From: Candidatus Syntrophopropionicum ammoniitolerans
GTDB lineage: Bacteria; Bacillota; Desulfotomaculia; Desulfotomaculales; Pelotomaculaceae
Length of the DNA: 38,654 nt
Assembly (NCBI GenBank): GCA_013201395.1
Contig: JABMJD010000018.1
Span: forward strand, 1 to 38,654
Direction of reading: 5' to 3'
Made by a program: the position numbers and the translations under genes. The notes beneath the pieces were generated by a model. It saw only the letters and a list, made by a program, of their open reading frames with translations, was not told where the DNA came from and made no database searches. Below, one piece after another: positions 32,104 through 38,654 of the stretch; the first letter of the stretch is position 1; every line of letters starts with the position of its first letter.

Positions 32104-33546
32104 ATGTCAGGGACTTGGTTTGGCCTGGAGATTGCCCGTCGGGGGCTGCAGGTACATCAAAATACACTTAATATTACCGGTCACAACCTGGCCAATGCCA
32201 GCACGCCGGGTTATTCCCGGCAAGAGGCGGTGCTCAATGCTACTGCTCCTTACACTACCCCTTCCCTGGGTTGTCCGGGCCAACCGGGCCAGTTGGGCAC
32301 CGGGGTGGAGATAAGCAACATCCGCAGGATCAGGGATGAATACCTGGATCACCAGGTGTTTCGGGCGGCTACCGACACCTCTTACTGGGAAAGCCAGATT
32401 AGTATTTTACAGCGGGCCGAGGCCTCCTTTGCTGAACCGGCCTCCAGCGGTATCGGTGACCGAATTACAGATTTTTTTAAAGCCTGGCAGAATTTGAACA
32501 ACAGCCCCCAGGACCTGGGAGCCAAGGCTTCGGTGATCCAAATCGGGGATGAACTGGCATCACTGATAGGCTACACCTACAACCAGCTTACCGATGTGCA
32601 AAATAGTGTGGCGATGATAGACACCGGGCCGGATGGGGACGAGGTGACGGGCGGCGTGCTCCTGGAGCAGGTGGCAGAGGCTAATAGCCTGCTGACACAA
32701 ATCCGCAATCTGTCGGATGCCATTAAAAGAATTTATATTTCCGGTCAGCAGCCCAATGATTTGCTGGATCAGCGGGACTTGCTGCTGGAGGAATTAAGTA
32801 AATTCGGTTCGCTAACAGTAAAAATTGAAACAGACAAGGGCAAACCCACCGGTGGGTTAGAGTTGGATTTCTTTGGGATAGATGTGATGGCTGCTGAGAC
32901 GACCCTTGAATTAGCAGTGGAAATAAAAGAGGCAGGTGGGGATATAAGGGAAACGGTTTGTCTATGTGTAGGGACGGAAACCATTAACCTCACAGAATGT
33001 TGTGATGACGCCGGCAAGGGTGGTTCCCTCCTGGGCCTGGAACTGGCCCGGCAAAATCTAGCTATATTTAAGGACCATCTAAATGACCTGGCGGTGTCCA
33101 TGGGAGAGAGGATACAGGGCGTAAATGAGGAGCCGCCTGCGGCCGGCCACCCGGAATTTTTTACTGGGAGACCTGCAGAAGGAAACTTCTGCGTAGACAA
33201 CAATCTACTCAGCAATCCAGACCTGCTGGACGGCACCAAAGCCCAGGACATTTCTAGCTTACGGGGCCAGAACATCAACGACGAGGACAAGCGCTACACC
33301 TTTGAAGAATATTACAGCCTGCTTCTGGTTAAGGTGGGGGGCAGCGCCAAAAATGCAGGAGATATGGCCTACAACCAATCTGCCATCAGCAACCAGATCA
33401 CTGCTCTGCGTGATTCCATTTCGGGTGTTTTAGTAGATGAGGAGCTGACCAAAATGCTCCAGTTTCAATATGGCTACCAGGCCTCGGCCCAGATGATCAA
33501 TGTAATGGACAATATGTTGGACGTGCTGATTAACCGCCTGTTCTAA
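32104..33546 (+). CDS. flgK: flagellar hook-associated protein 1 FlgK
   Basis: A 480-residue protein that links hook to filament. The N-terminus FGLEIARRGLQVHQNTLNITGHNLANASTPGYSRQE is the conserved rod/hook-type segment, and the C-terminus QFQYGYQASAQMINVMDNMLDVLINRLF forms the matching coiled coil. The frame extends to a TTG at 32089; the ATG at 32104 with GGTGG eight bases upstream yields the usual FlgK start, so it is preferred. It is about 16 bases downstream of flgN, and flgL follows after 17 bp. Confidence 0.93.
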   Translation: MSGTWFGLEIARRGLQVHQNTLNITGHNLANASTPGYSRQEAVLNATAPYTTPSLGCPGQPGQLGTGVEISNIRRIRDEYLDHQVFRAATDTSYWESQISILQRAEASFAEPASSGIGDRITDFFKAWQNLNNSPQDLGAKASVIQIGDELASLIGYTYNQLTDVQNSVAMIDTGPDGDEVTGGVLLEQVAEANSLLTQIRNLSDAIKRIYISGQQPNDLLDQRDLLLEELSKFGSLTVKIETDKGKPTGGLELDFFGIDVMAAETTLELAVEIKEAGGDIRETVCLCVGTETINLTECCDDAGKGGSLLGLELARQNLAIFKDHLNDLAVSMGERIQGVNEEPPAAGHPEFFTGRPAEGNFCVDNNLLSNPDLLDGTKAQDISSLRGQNINDEDKRYTFEEYYSLLLVKVGGSAKNAGDMAYNQSAISNQITALRDSISGVLVDEELTKMLQFQYGYQASAQMINVMDNMLDVLINRLF

Positions 33547-33563
33547 GTGGGAGGATATTTGCC

Positions 33564-34841
33564 ATGATGAGAATTACAAACAGATACCTGGCCAACAATA
33601 TCTTGTACGGTATTCAAAATAATATCGGCAAGCTGGCTCGTAGCCAGGAGCAAATTGCTACCAGTAAAAGAATACTGCGCCCCAGCGACGACCCCAATGT
33701 GATGGGCCAGTTTATGGCTATCAAGGCCAGCCTTTCTTATAACCTGCAATATGACCGAAACCTGGATGATGCCCTTTCCTATCTAAACATGAATGATGCT
33801 GCTATGGACACTATTGGTGAGGTTTTGAGCCAGGCCGGAGAGCTGATCACCCAAGCTGCCCATGACACCTACAGCCCCTCAGACCGGGCTGCCATCGCCG
33901 AGCAGATTGACAAAATGATTGACCAGGTGGTTGACTTGGGCAATGCTACCGTGGGGGGGAAATATATCTACGGCGGCACGAAAAACAGCAAGCCTCCCTT
34001 TACCCGGGAAGGGGACGCAATTTTTTATCATGGCGACACTAATGGCGTCTACCGAGAGGTGCTGACCGGCACCCCCTATCGTATTGATGCACCTGGGGTT
34101 ACCACCGGGGTACAGGTAGCGGCAATAAATGATGCAGCGAAAGGAATGGAGCCACTGCCCCAGGTCACCCAGAGACCGACAGACAGAGAGGGCGTTGGGA
34201 TTATTAAGCTGGGATATGATGGGGGAACAATAAATGTTATAGGGCAAACCAACCTAAACGGTAGCTACAAGGGAAGCCTTGTCGGGGGTCATTCCTTCGG
34301 CCCCGACGATGATTCAGATTCCGGGGGGTTTGTGTTTGAGGTAACAGATGGGGATTTAAAAGGCCTAAAGATAGAATTCTCAAGTAACATGGAGGATGGG
34401 GCAGAATATTCCTTTACCATAGACAACCGCCTAGGGGTATTTGGCAACGCCGATCTGGATAATTCCGTGGTCTACGATCCGGATGCTTCCCCCAAAGATG
34501 ATGTCGATAAGGGTATTTTTGATGCCCTCTTTACCCTGCGGGACCGGCTGAATAATAATGACACGGCTGGGCTCCAGGAAAGTATTACCGAGCTACAGGA
34601 AAAGATTGACCAGCTTTTACAGCACCGGGTACAGGTGGGGGCCCGGACAAGACACTTTGAGTCCATTAAAATGCAGTTGCTTGATCAAGAAGTGAAATTG
34701 ACGGAAAGCCTGGATAAAATCGAAGGGGCCGATATGGCTCGGCTGTCTATAGAGGTCAGTCAGCAGAGTCTTACCTACATGGCTTCGCTGGCTATTGGAG
34801 CCCAGATTTTGCAAACTAGCCTGCTGGATTTCTTACGCTAA
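33564..34841 (+). CDS. flgL: flagellar hook-associated protein 3 FlgL
   Basis: A 425-residue flagellin-related protein. The N-terminus (MRITNRYLANNILYGIQNN, then KRILRPSDDPNVMGQFMAIK) and the C-terminus (MARLSIEVSQQSLTYMASLAIGAQILQTSLLDFL) carry the helical D0/D1 parts. The central part (about 185-310) is longer than in Salmonella FlgL (317 residues) and includes a KGSLVGGHSFGPDDDSDSGG loop. GGGAGG precedes tandem ATG codons at 33564 and 33567. Confidence 0.93.
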   Translation: MMRITNRYLANNILYGIQNNIGKLARSQEQIATSKRILRPSDDPNVMGQFMAIKASLSYNLQYDRNLDDALSYLNMNDAAMDTIGEVLSQAGELITQAAHDTYSPSDRAAIAEQIDKMIDQVVDLGNATVGGKYIYGGTKNSKPPFTREGDAIFYHGDTNGVYREVLTGTPYRIDAPGVTTGVQVAAINDAAKGMEPLPQVTQRPTDREGVGIIKLGYDGGTINVIGQTNLNGSYKGSLVGGHSFGPDDDSDSGGFVFEVTDGDLKGLKIEFSSNMEDGAEYSFTIDNRLGVFGNADLDNSVVYDPDASPKDDVDKGIFDALFTLRDRLNNNDTAGLQESITELQEKIDQLLQHRVQVGARTRHFESIKMQLLDQEVKLTESLDKIEGADMARLSIEVSQQSLTYMASLAIGAQILQTSLLDFLR

Positions 34842-34879
34842 CCATGCAATCAGTGCAGGGGAATTGAGGTGAGTTAAGC

Positions 34880-35224
34880 GTGAAAATTGGTGCCGGGGGT
34901 TTACAGGCCCAGGTGGCCCAGGAGACCGCCCGGGTTTTGGATACGGGCAGGGCCCGGCCCACAGCTGGGGAAGCCTTGCTCCAGAGCAGGGACCTGGCTA
35001 TGCGCCGGCAGCGCCACGAGCTGCACAAAGCAGCCGAACGGATGCGTCGGGCTGCGGAACTATACAAGCAGCCCCTCCAGTTTACAGTCAAAAAGGACAA
35101 ATTACGCATCTGGGCCCGGGATCGGCGCAGCGGGGCCGGCCGGGAATTCACCCTGGAGGAAGCCAAAGCCTGGCTGGAGGAGCTGGATGAAAACAAAGGC
35201 AAAAATTTAATTGGCTATGTATAA
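34880..35224 (+). CDS. FlaG-like small flagellar-locus protein
   Basis: A 114-residue protein of which the first 65 residues are a helical, Arg/Ala/Gln-rich segment and the rest (QPLQFTVKKDKLRIWARDRR, then GREFTLEEAKAWLEEL) resembles the beta-type core of FlaG, where a conserved LxFxV...V.V.DR.TG pattern occurs. I see no certain family motif, so this is a guess from position (between flgL and fliW) and pattern. GTG start at 34880. It ends just before a hairpin terminator. Confidence 0.5.
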   Translation: MKIGAGGLQAQVAQETARVLDTGRARPTAGEALLQSRDLAMRRQRHELHKAAERMRRAAELYKQPLQFTVKKDKLRIWARDRRSGAGREFTLEEAKAWLEELDENKGKNLIGYV

Positions 35225-35227
35225 GTT

Positions 35228-35249
35228 AGTGACCCCTGGGTCACTTTTT
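35228..35249 (+). terminator. hairpin terminator between the FlaG-like gene and fliW
   Basis: AGTGACC (35228-35234) pairs with GGTCACT (35239-35245) around CCTG, followed by TTTT. It sits 20 bases before the fliW start and may end most flgM-flgL transcripts, leaving fliW-csrA at a lower level or on a separate promoter. Confidence 0.7.
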
Positions 35250-35268
35250 AATTAGAGGAGGGCAGGAC

Positions 35269-35670
35269 ATGGCGCAAAAAATATCATTTCCCTGGGGCTT
35301 ACCCGGGCTGGAGGATTACCAGGAATTCACCTTCAACCTGTTGGGAAAGGATTCAGCCTTTTGTTTTCTCCAAGCTGTGCGACAGCCGGAGGTTGGCTTG
35401 CTGGTGGTTAACCCCTATGTTTATTTTAGCGACTACCGCATTCAACTTAGCCGGGAGGTAGCCGGCCGGCTAAAAATTGAGCACCAAAAACAGGTGGCGG
35501 TTTTGTGCACTGTGAACACCAGCCGGGGGGCTGATGAAGCCACAGTAAACCTGCTGGCACCAATCATCATCAATACAAAGCAATTATTAGGCAAACAGGT
35601 GGTATTAACCGACAGCAACTATTCCTTTCGCACTCCCTTTGCCGGTAGGGCTAAAAGGGAGGCGTTGTAA
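35269..35670 (+). CDS. fliW: flagellar assembly factor FliW
   Basis: A 133-residue protein beginning with FPWGLPGLEDYQEFTFNLL, the usual FliW opening, followed by FCFLQAVRQPEVGLLVVNPY. FliW binds CsrA and also newly made flagellin, so that free flagellin releases CsrA inhibition in a feedback loop known from Bacillus subtilis. AGAGGAGG precedes the ATG at 35269. The stop codon is two bases before the csrA start, so the partners are co-translated. The hag target gene follows directly. Confidence 0.93.
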   Translation: MAQKISFPWGLPGLEDYQEFTFNLLGKDSAFCFLQAVRQPEVGLLVVNPYVYFSDYRIQLSREVAGRLKIEHQKQVAVLCTVNTSRGADEATVNLLAPIIINTKQLLGKQVVLTDSNYSFRTPFAGRAKREAL

Positions 35671-35672
35671 AA

Positions 35673-35906
35673 ATGCTGGTATTGGCGCGTAAAAAGGGAC
35701 AGGCAATTATGATTGGCCGCGATATTAAAATCCTGGTGGTGGAGGTGACCGGGGAAACAGTACGCCTGGGCATCGAAGCCCCGGTAGAGATGGACATTTT
35801 TCGTGAGGAACTGTATTTAGACCTGCAAAAAGAGAACACCGGGGCTATTACTAGTGCAGCGGAAGTAATGCAATTTTTGCAAAAAACCAGCCGGGAAAAG
35901 AAATAA
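35673..35906 (+). CDS. csrA: carbon storage regulator CsrA (RNA-binding)
   Basis: A 77-residue protein starting LVLARKKGQAIMIGRDIKI with the RLGIEAPVEMDIFREELY region that contains the conserved GIxAP and RxE elements of CsrA. The dimer binds GGA in hairpin loops near ribosome binding sites and blocks translation. The neighbouring flagellin leader has exactly such elements (see that entry). The last 15 or so residues are a variable lysine-rich tail. Confidence 0.95.
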   Translation: MLVLARKKGQAIMIGRDIKILVVEVTGETVRLGIEAPVEMDIFREELYLDLQKENTGAITSAAEVMQFLQKTSREKK

Positions 35907-35921
35907 ATTATCGCTTGATGC

Positions 35922-35948
35922 TAAACTTTTGCCCAGCAATGCCGATGT
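35922..35948 (+). promoter_or_regulatory. sigma-28 (SigD/FliA) promoter of the flagellin gene
   Basis: TAAA (35922-35925), exactly 15 bp, then GCCGATGT (35941-35948), matching the consensus TAAA-N15-GCCGATAT at all but one position. Start of transcription is expected near 35955, giving a leader of about 80 bases. Confidence 0.85.
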
Positions 35949-35959
35949 TTATAGTAGGC

Positions 35960-36036
35960 ACCGGGGCGGCCGACCCGGTAAATAGCTACCGCAAGGAAGC
36001 GGTAGCCAAGTAAAATTCATGGAGGAATGTAAAGGA
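35960..36036 (+). promoter_or_regulatory. flagellin mRNA leader with CsrA-type GGA hairpin
   Basis: Two hairpins follow the sigma-28 start: ACCGGG/CCCGGT (35960-35965 with 35974-35979), and GCTACCGC/GCGGTAGC (35985-35992 with 35999-36006), a perfect 8-bp stem whose six-base loop AAGGAA displays GGA. Further GGA triplets lie in the Shine-Dalgarno region GGAGGA (36021-36026) and at 36034-36036. This two-site layout is that of CsrA-repressed hag leaders. Confidence 0.7.
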
Positions 36037-38498
36037 TGATTATTAACCACAACATTGCCGCGCTCAATACCTACCGTCAGTTGAGTAACAACAACATCAT
36101 GGGTAACAAGTCGCTGGAGAAGCTATCATCAGGACTGCGCATCAACCGGGCAGGAGACGACGCCGCCGGTCTGGCTATTAGTGAAAAAATGCGGGCCCAG
36201 ATTCGGGGTTTGGATCAGGCAGTGCGGAATGCTCAGGATGGTATTTCCATGATCCAGACTGCTGAGGGTAACCTGAACGAAACCCACAGCATCCTGCAGC
36301 GCATGCGGGAACTGGCCGACCAGGCCGCTAACGATACCAACGTGAAAGTGGACCGGGATGAGATTCAGAAGGAAATTAATGCCCTGACTTCGGAAATTAA
36401 CCGGATTGGTAACACGACGGAGTTTAACACTCAGAAACTATTGAACGGTGGTGGAGAAGTTAAGGATATCGCCATGAACACCATGCAGGCCGGGGCGGCC
36501 AGCGGAGCGTTTAAGGGTGGGGAAACTGTAGCAGCAGGCACAGAATTGGTAGCGGCGGTTAAGGCAGGAGGATCTGCCAACTTCGGCACTACAACAGGCG
36601 TAGTCACAGCCGAAGGACCGGAAAATGCAACATATAATGGTTATACAATAATGTTTGAAAAATCAGCTACCGATGACGAGAGCCTAGGGGCTACAGTAGA
36701 CGCGGCGAACAAAACAATAACCGTTTCCTGGGGTAATAATCACAATCCTTCTGACATAAGCGCTGTAAATACAGCTATTAAAACCGCAACTGATTTAGAG
36801 ACAACCTTGGTTGGGGATATAGTCCTAACAGATTCAGGTAGCTTCGATGCAGGCGAATTGGATAGTAAGAGTATTGCAATATCTGGAGGGGCAGAGGCTA
36901 TCCTAGCCACAGAGGGTTCATCAAATGTTCCCGTTACCGAGGTTGCCAAGAGCGTAGAAGCAAAAGCTGCCGTTTGGCAGTCAGGTGATTTAACTGCGCT
37001 GGCGAGCGGTGCATCTGGTTCTATCTCCTTTGCCGGTGTAACCATTAATATTACAGCTGCCGATGGCGCAGAAGAAGGGGTTAGCGATACCAACCAGGTA
37101 AGTACTAATTTGGTCATAGACAGTAACGGCTCCACTGCAGCGCAAGCCCAGTTAATTGTCGATGCTTTTAACGCTGTCAAAGCAGCCCAGCCCGATACTG
37201 GTTCACTGGCTAACTTTACCTTTGACGTTACTAGCACAGGTGGGGTATTAATTACTGGCACTACGGAAGATGGAGCTAAAAACAATGATTTTACGTTGGA
37301 TGTAAAAGGTGAAGTAGAAGTTGGTGGTGCTACCAATGGCTCAGTTGGGCTTACTGATCCAAATAAAGGCGTAACAGAAGTTCGCGGTGAGTATACCTTT
37401 GAAATCAGCACTGCTTTTGAAAAAGCTGGGGCTACTATTAATATAGCTGGTCAAGAATTTACAGCTGTAGCTTCCGATGCCAGATCTGCCAGCGGTGAAT
37501 TTAATGTCGGCACCGATGCTAGGGAACAGGCCATCAGCCTGGCCGCAGCTATCAATGCTAACAGCAACTTGAACGCCCGTTTTGATGCCCTGGTGGATGG
37601 TGCTAGAATAACCTTGCGGGAAAAAATTGGAGAAGCTACAGGGAATGCAGTTGGTGCCGGCGTTGTTATGGGGCCGACCAACGATGCAGCTGAAGGCAAA
37701 TTCTCTTTTACCATCGATGACCCCGTGGCTGTGGGTGGCAGATACTCAGTGGGTGGTGTTAACATTGAAGTAACAGACAACGCCAATCATGCGGGGCTGC
37801 AAGATGGTACTGCGGTGCTTTACAATGCTGACACCACCGCCCAAGCTACCAATTTGGCCAATGCCATCGCTGCTAACAGCATGCTGCACGATAAATTTGA
37901 AGTGGCTGCTTCCAGCAACCGGATTGAATTAACCCAAAAGGCTGGACAGGAATCCATGGTGGCCGCCACCGCCCAAACCAGCACCAATAGATATGAACAC
38001 TTCCAGGCTTCCTTCCAGGTGGGAGCTAACAGCGGTCAAAGCATGACTGTTGAAATTAATGATATGAGAGCTGCAGCCCTGGGTGTAAGCGGTAAGGAAT
38101 CAGGCGCCAAAGCAGTAGCAGGCAACGGGGTAGAAGCAAAATATGTAGCCGCAGCCAACGTGTCCAACGGTACTGATAATATATCCATAGAGTATGCCCT
38201 GGACGTTTCTAGTCATGAAAAAGCGCAGGCTGCCATCAGTGTCATCAATGACGCCATTGAAAACGTTTCTGCCGAACGTTCCAAACTGGGCGCTTACCAG
38301 AACCGTCTGGAGCATACCATCAACAACCTGGGTACCTCCAGCGAAAACCTCACCGCCGCCGAGTCCCGCATCAGAGACGTGGACATGGCCAAAGAAATGA
38401 TGGAGTTCACCAAGATGAGCATCCTCACCCAGGCAGCACAAGCCATGCTTGCCCAAGCAAACCAACAGCCTCAAGGCGTATTACAACTACTGCGGTAG
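36036..38498 (+). CDS. hag: flagellin with an unusually long central region
   Basis: A flagellin of 820 residues, far longer than the 275-500 residues of most. The N-terminal D0/D1 part ([20 protein letters not shown], then [21 protein letters not shown]) and the C-terminal part ([20 protein letters not shown] ending QGVLQLLR) are standard. The central 570 or so residues contain related modules (about 37106-37275, 37495-37656 and 37810-37970) resembling flagellin hypervariable IN insertions, two of them clearly alike ([15 protein letters not shown] and [15 protein letters not shown]). Residues about 175-300 appear more AT-rich than the ends. GGAGG ten bases before the ATG. Exported by the flagellar system; filament surface would carry the extra domains. 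Confidence 0.95.
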   Translation: MIINHNIAALNTYRQLSNNNIMGNKSLEKLSSGLRINRAGDDAAGLAISEKMRAQIRGLDQAVRNAQDGISMIQTAEGNLNETHSILQRMRELADQAANDTNVKVDRDEIQKEINALTSEINRIGNTTEFNTQKLLNGGGEVKDIAMNTMQAGAASGAFKGGETVAAGTELVAAVKAGGSANFGTTTGVVTAEGPENATYNGYTIMFEKSATDDESLGATVDAANKTITVSWGNNHNPSDISAVNTAIKTATDLETTLVGDIVLTDSGSFDAGELDSKSIAISGGAEAILATEGSSNVPVTEVAKSVEAKAAVWQSGDLTALASGASGSISFAGVTINITAADGAEEGVSDTNQVSTNLVIDSNGSTAAQAQLIVDAFNAVKAAQPDTGSLANFTFDVTSTGGVLITGTTEDGAKNNDFTLDVKGEVEVGGATNGSVGLTDPNKGVTEVRGEYTFEISTAFEKAGATINIAGQEFTAVASDARSASGEFNVGTDAREQAISLAAAINANSNLNARFDALVDGARITLREKIGEATGNAVGAGVVMGPTNDAAEGKFSFTIDDPVAVGGRYSVGGVNIEVTDNANHAGLQDGTAVLYNADTTAQATNLANAIAANSMLHDKFEVAASSNRIELTQKAGQESMVAATAQTSTNRYEHFQASFQVGANSGQSMTVEINDMRAAALGVSGKESGAKAVAGNGVEAKYVAAANVSNGTDNISIEYALDVSSHEKAQAAISVINDAIENVSAERSKLGAYQNRLEHTINNLGTSSENLTAAESRIRDVDMAKEMMEFTKMSILTQAAQAMLAQANQQPQGVLQLLR

Positions 38499-38514
38499 TT
38501 GATATTACAGGCAG

Positions 38515-38544
38515 AAAAGGCCCCGATTACTGGGGCCTTTTTTC
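38515..38544 (+). terminator. rho-independent terminator of the flagellin gene
   Basis: AAAAGGCCCC (38515-38524) pairs with GGGGCCTTTT (38532-38541) around GATTACT, and the T-run continues to 38543. Confidence 0.92.
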
Positions 38545-38550
38545 ATATAA

Positions 38551-38654
38551 ATAAATGTGAGCGTCAAACAAATCGTCAAACAACACAGGGGGACGGTTCG
38601 AAAGCGCCGGTAAAAGCCGGCAGTAGGTAGGTGGTGCAAGTCCACCACATGGTA
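38551..38654 (+). other. structured sequence at the right edge, possible start of a group II intron or repeat element
   Basis: After the flagellin terminator a GTGAGCG (38557-38563) is followed by the purine-rich GGGGGACGGTTC and two compact hairpins: GCCGG/CCGGC around TAAAAG (about 38606-38621) and GGTGG/CCACC around TGCAAGT (about 38630-38648). The order and the GGTGCAAGTCC-like loop resemble the 5' domain of some bacterial group II introns, and group IIC introns often insert just behind terminators. The window ends before any reverse transcriptase could be seen. A REP-type repeat with GACGGTTC is the main alternative. Confidence 0.25.

Noticed and set aside
36740-37411. A 223-codon open frame on the minus strand inside the flagellin gene
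   Set aside because: It has no ribosome binding site or recognisable family, and arises as the complement of Ala/Thr/Val/Ser-rich coding sequence in flagellin.
38600-38654. tRNA gene at the right edge
   Set aside because: The hairpins do not form a cloverleaf, there is no T-loop GTTCRA at the right place and the stems are too short and misplaced.

Overview
The window looks like chromosomal DNA from an anaerobic, motile, low- to mid-GC Gram-positive bacterium of the Desulfotomaculum/Pelotomaculum (Peptococcaceae) type. This placement is inferred from gene content and strong AGGAGG-type ribosome binding sites; no rRNA or other marker is present. Supporting content includes a four-subunit ferredoxin-dependent 2-oxoacid oxidoreductase, a small siroheme sulfite reductase-like protein, a UbiD/UbiX-type decarboxylase, cobalamin-dependent methyl transfer split over two genes, a selenocysteine-containing peroxiredoxin, and sigma-28 controlled flagellar genes with CsrA/FliW.

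Layout, left to right. (1) 209-5667: a class I SAM methyltransferase, a membrane methyltransferase of the isoprenylcysteine/phospholipid type, a GH3-family acyl-adenylating enzyme translationally coupled to it, and a membrane GAF-GGDEF-HD-GYP protein, closed by a 17-bp terminator. (2) 6109-11777: a non-oxidative hydroxyarylate decarboxylase set (UbiD, small subunit D, UbiX), a convergent LysR regulator, then a CoA-transferase and a 4-oxalocrotonate tautomerase-like protein; together this reads as an aromatic-acid locus. (3) 11780-16021: a MarR regulator with a palindrome over its own promoter, followed by a heterodimeric ABC exporter with one degenerate ATP site. (4) 16182-20718: a tiny Cys-rich protein, a ferredoxin-fused aldo/keto reductase, and porCDAB. 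(5) 20915-29213: a pentapeptide-repeat protein, a split methionine synthase-like system, a VTT/TVP38 membrane protein, a GalT-like nucleotidyltransferase, the selenoprotein peroxiredoxin, an amidohydrolase and the small sulfite reductase. (6) 29565-38498: motAB, then flgM, flgN, flgK, flgL, a FlaG-like protein, fliW, csrA and a very large flagellin.

The best-supported noteworthy points are these. The peroxiredoxin has an in-frame UGA at its peroxidatic position, a SECIS-like hairpin just downstream, and no conventional resolving cysteine. A near-perfect sigma-28 promoter sits upstream of flagellin, with a leader hairpin that displays GGA in its loop, next to csrA and fliW. The GH3/methyltransferase/c-di-GMP cluster has no obvious textbook counterpart and is the best candidate for an undescribed pathway. 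A branched RNA fold may lie between subunit D and UbiX. At the right edge, just after the flagellin terminator, there is a structured sequence that could be the start of a group II intron or a repeat element; the window ends before this can be decided.

Starts were often moved from the longest open frame to a downstream codon with a well-spaced Shine-Dalgarno sequence; each such change is explained in the entry.
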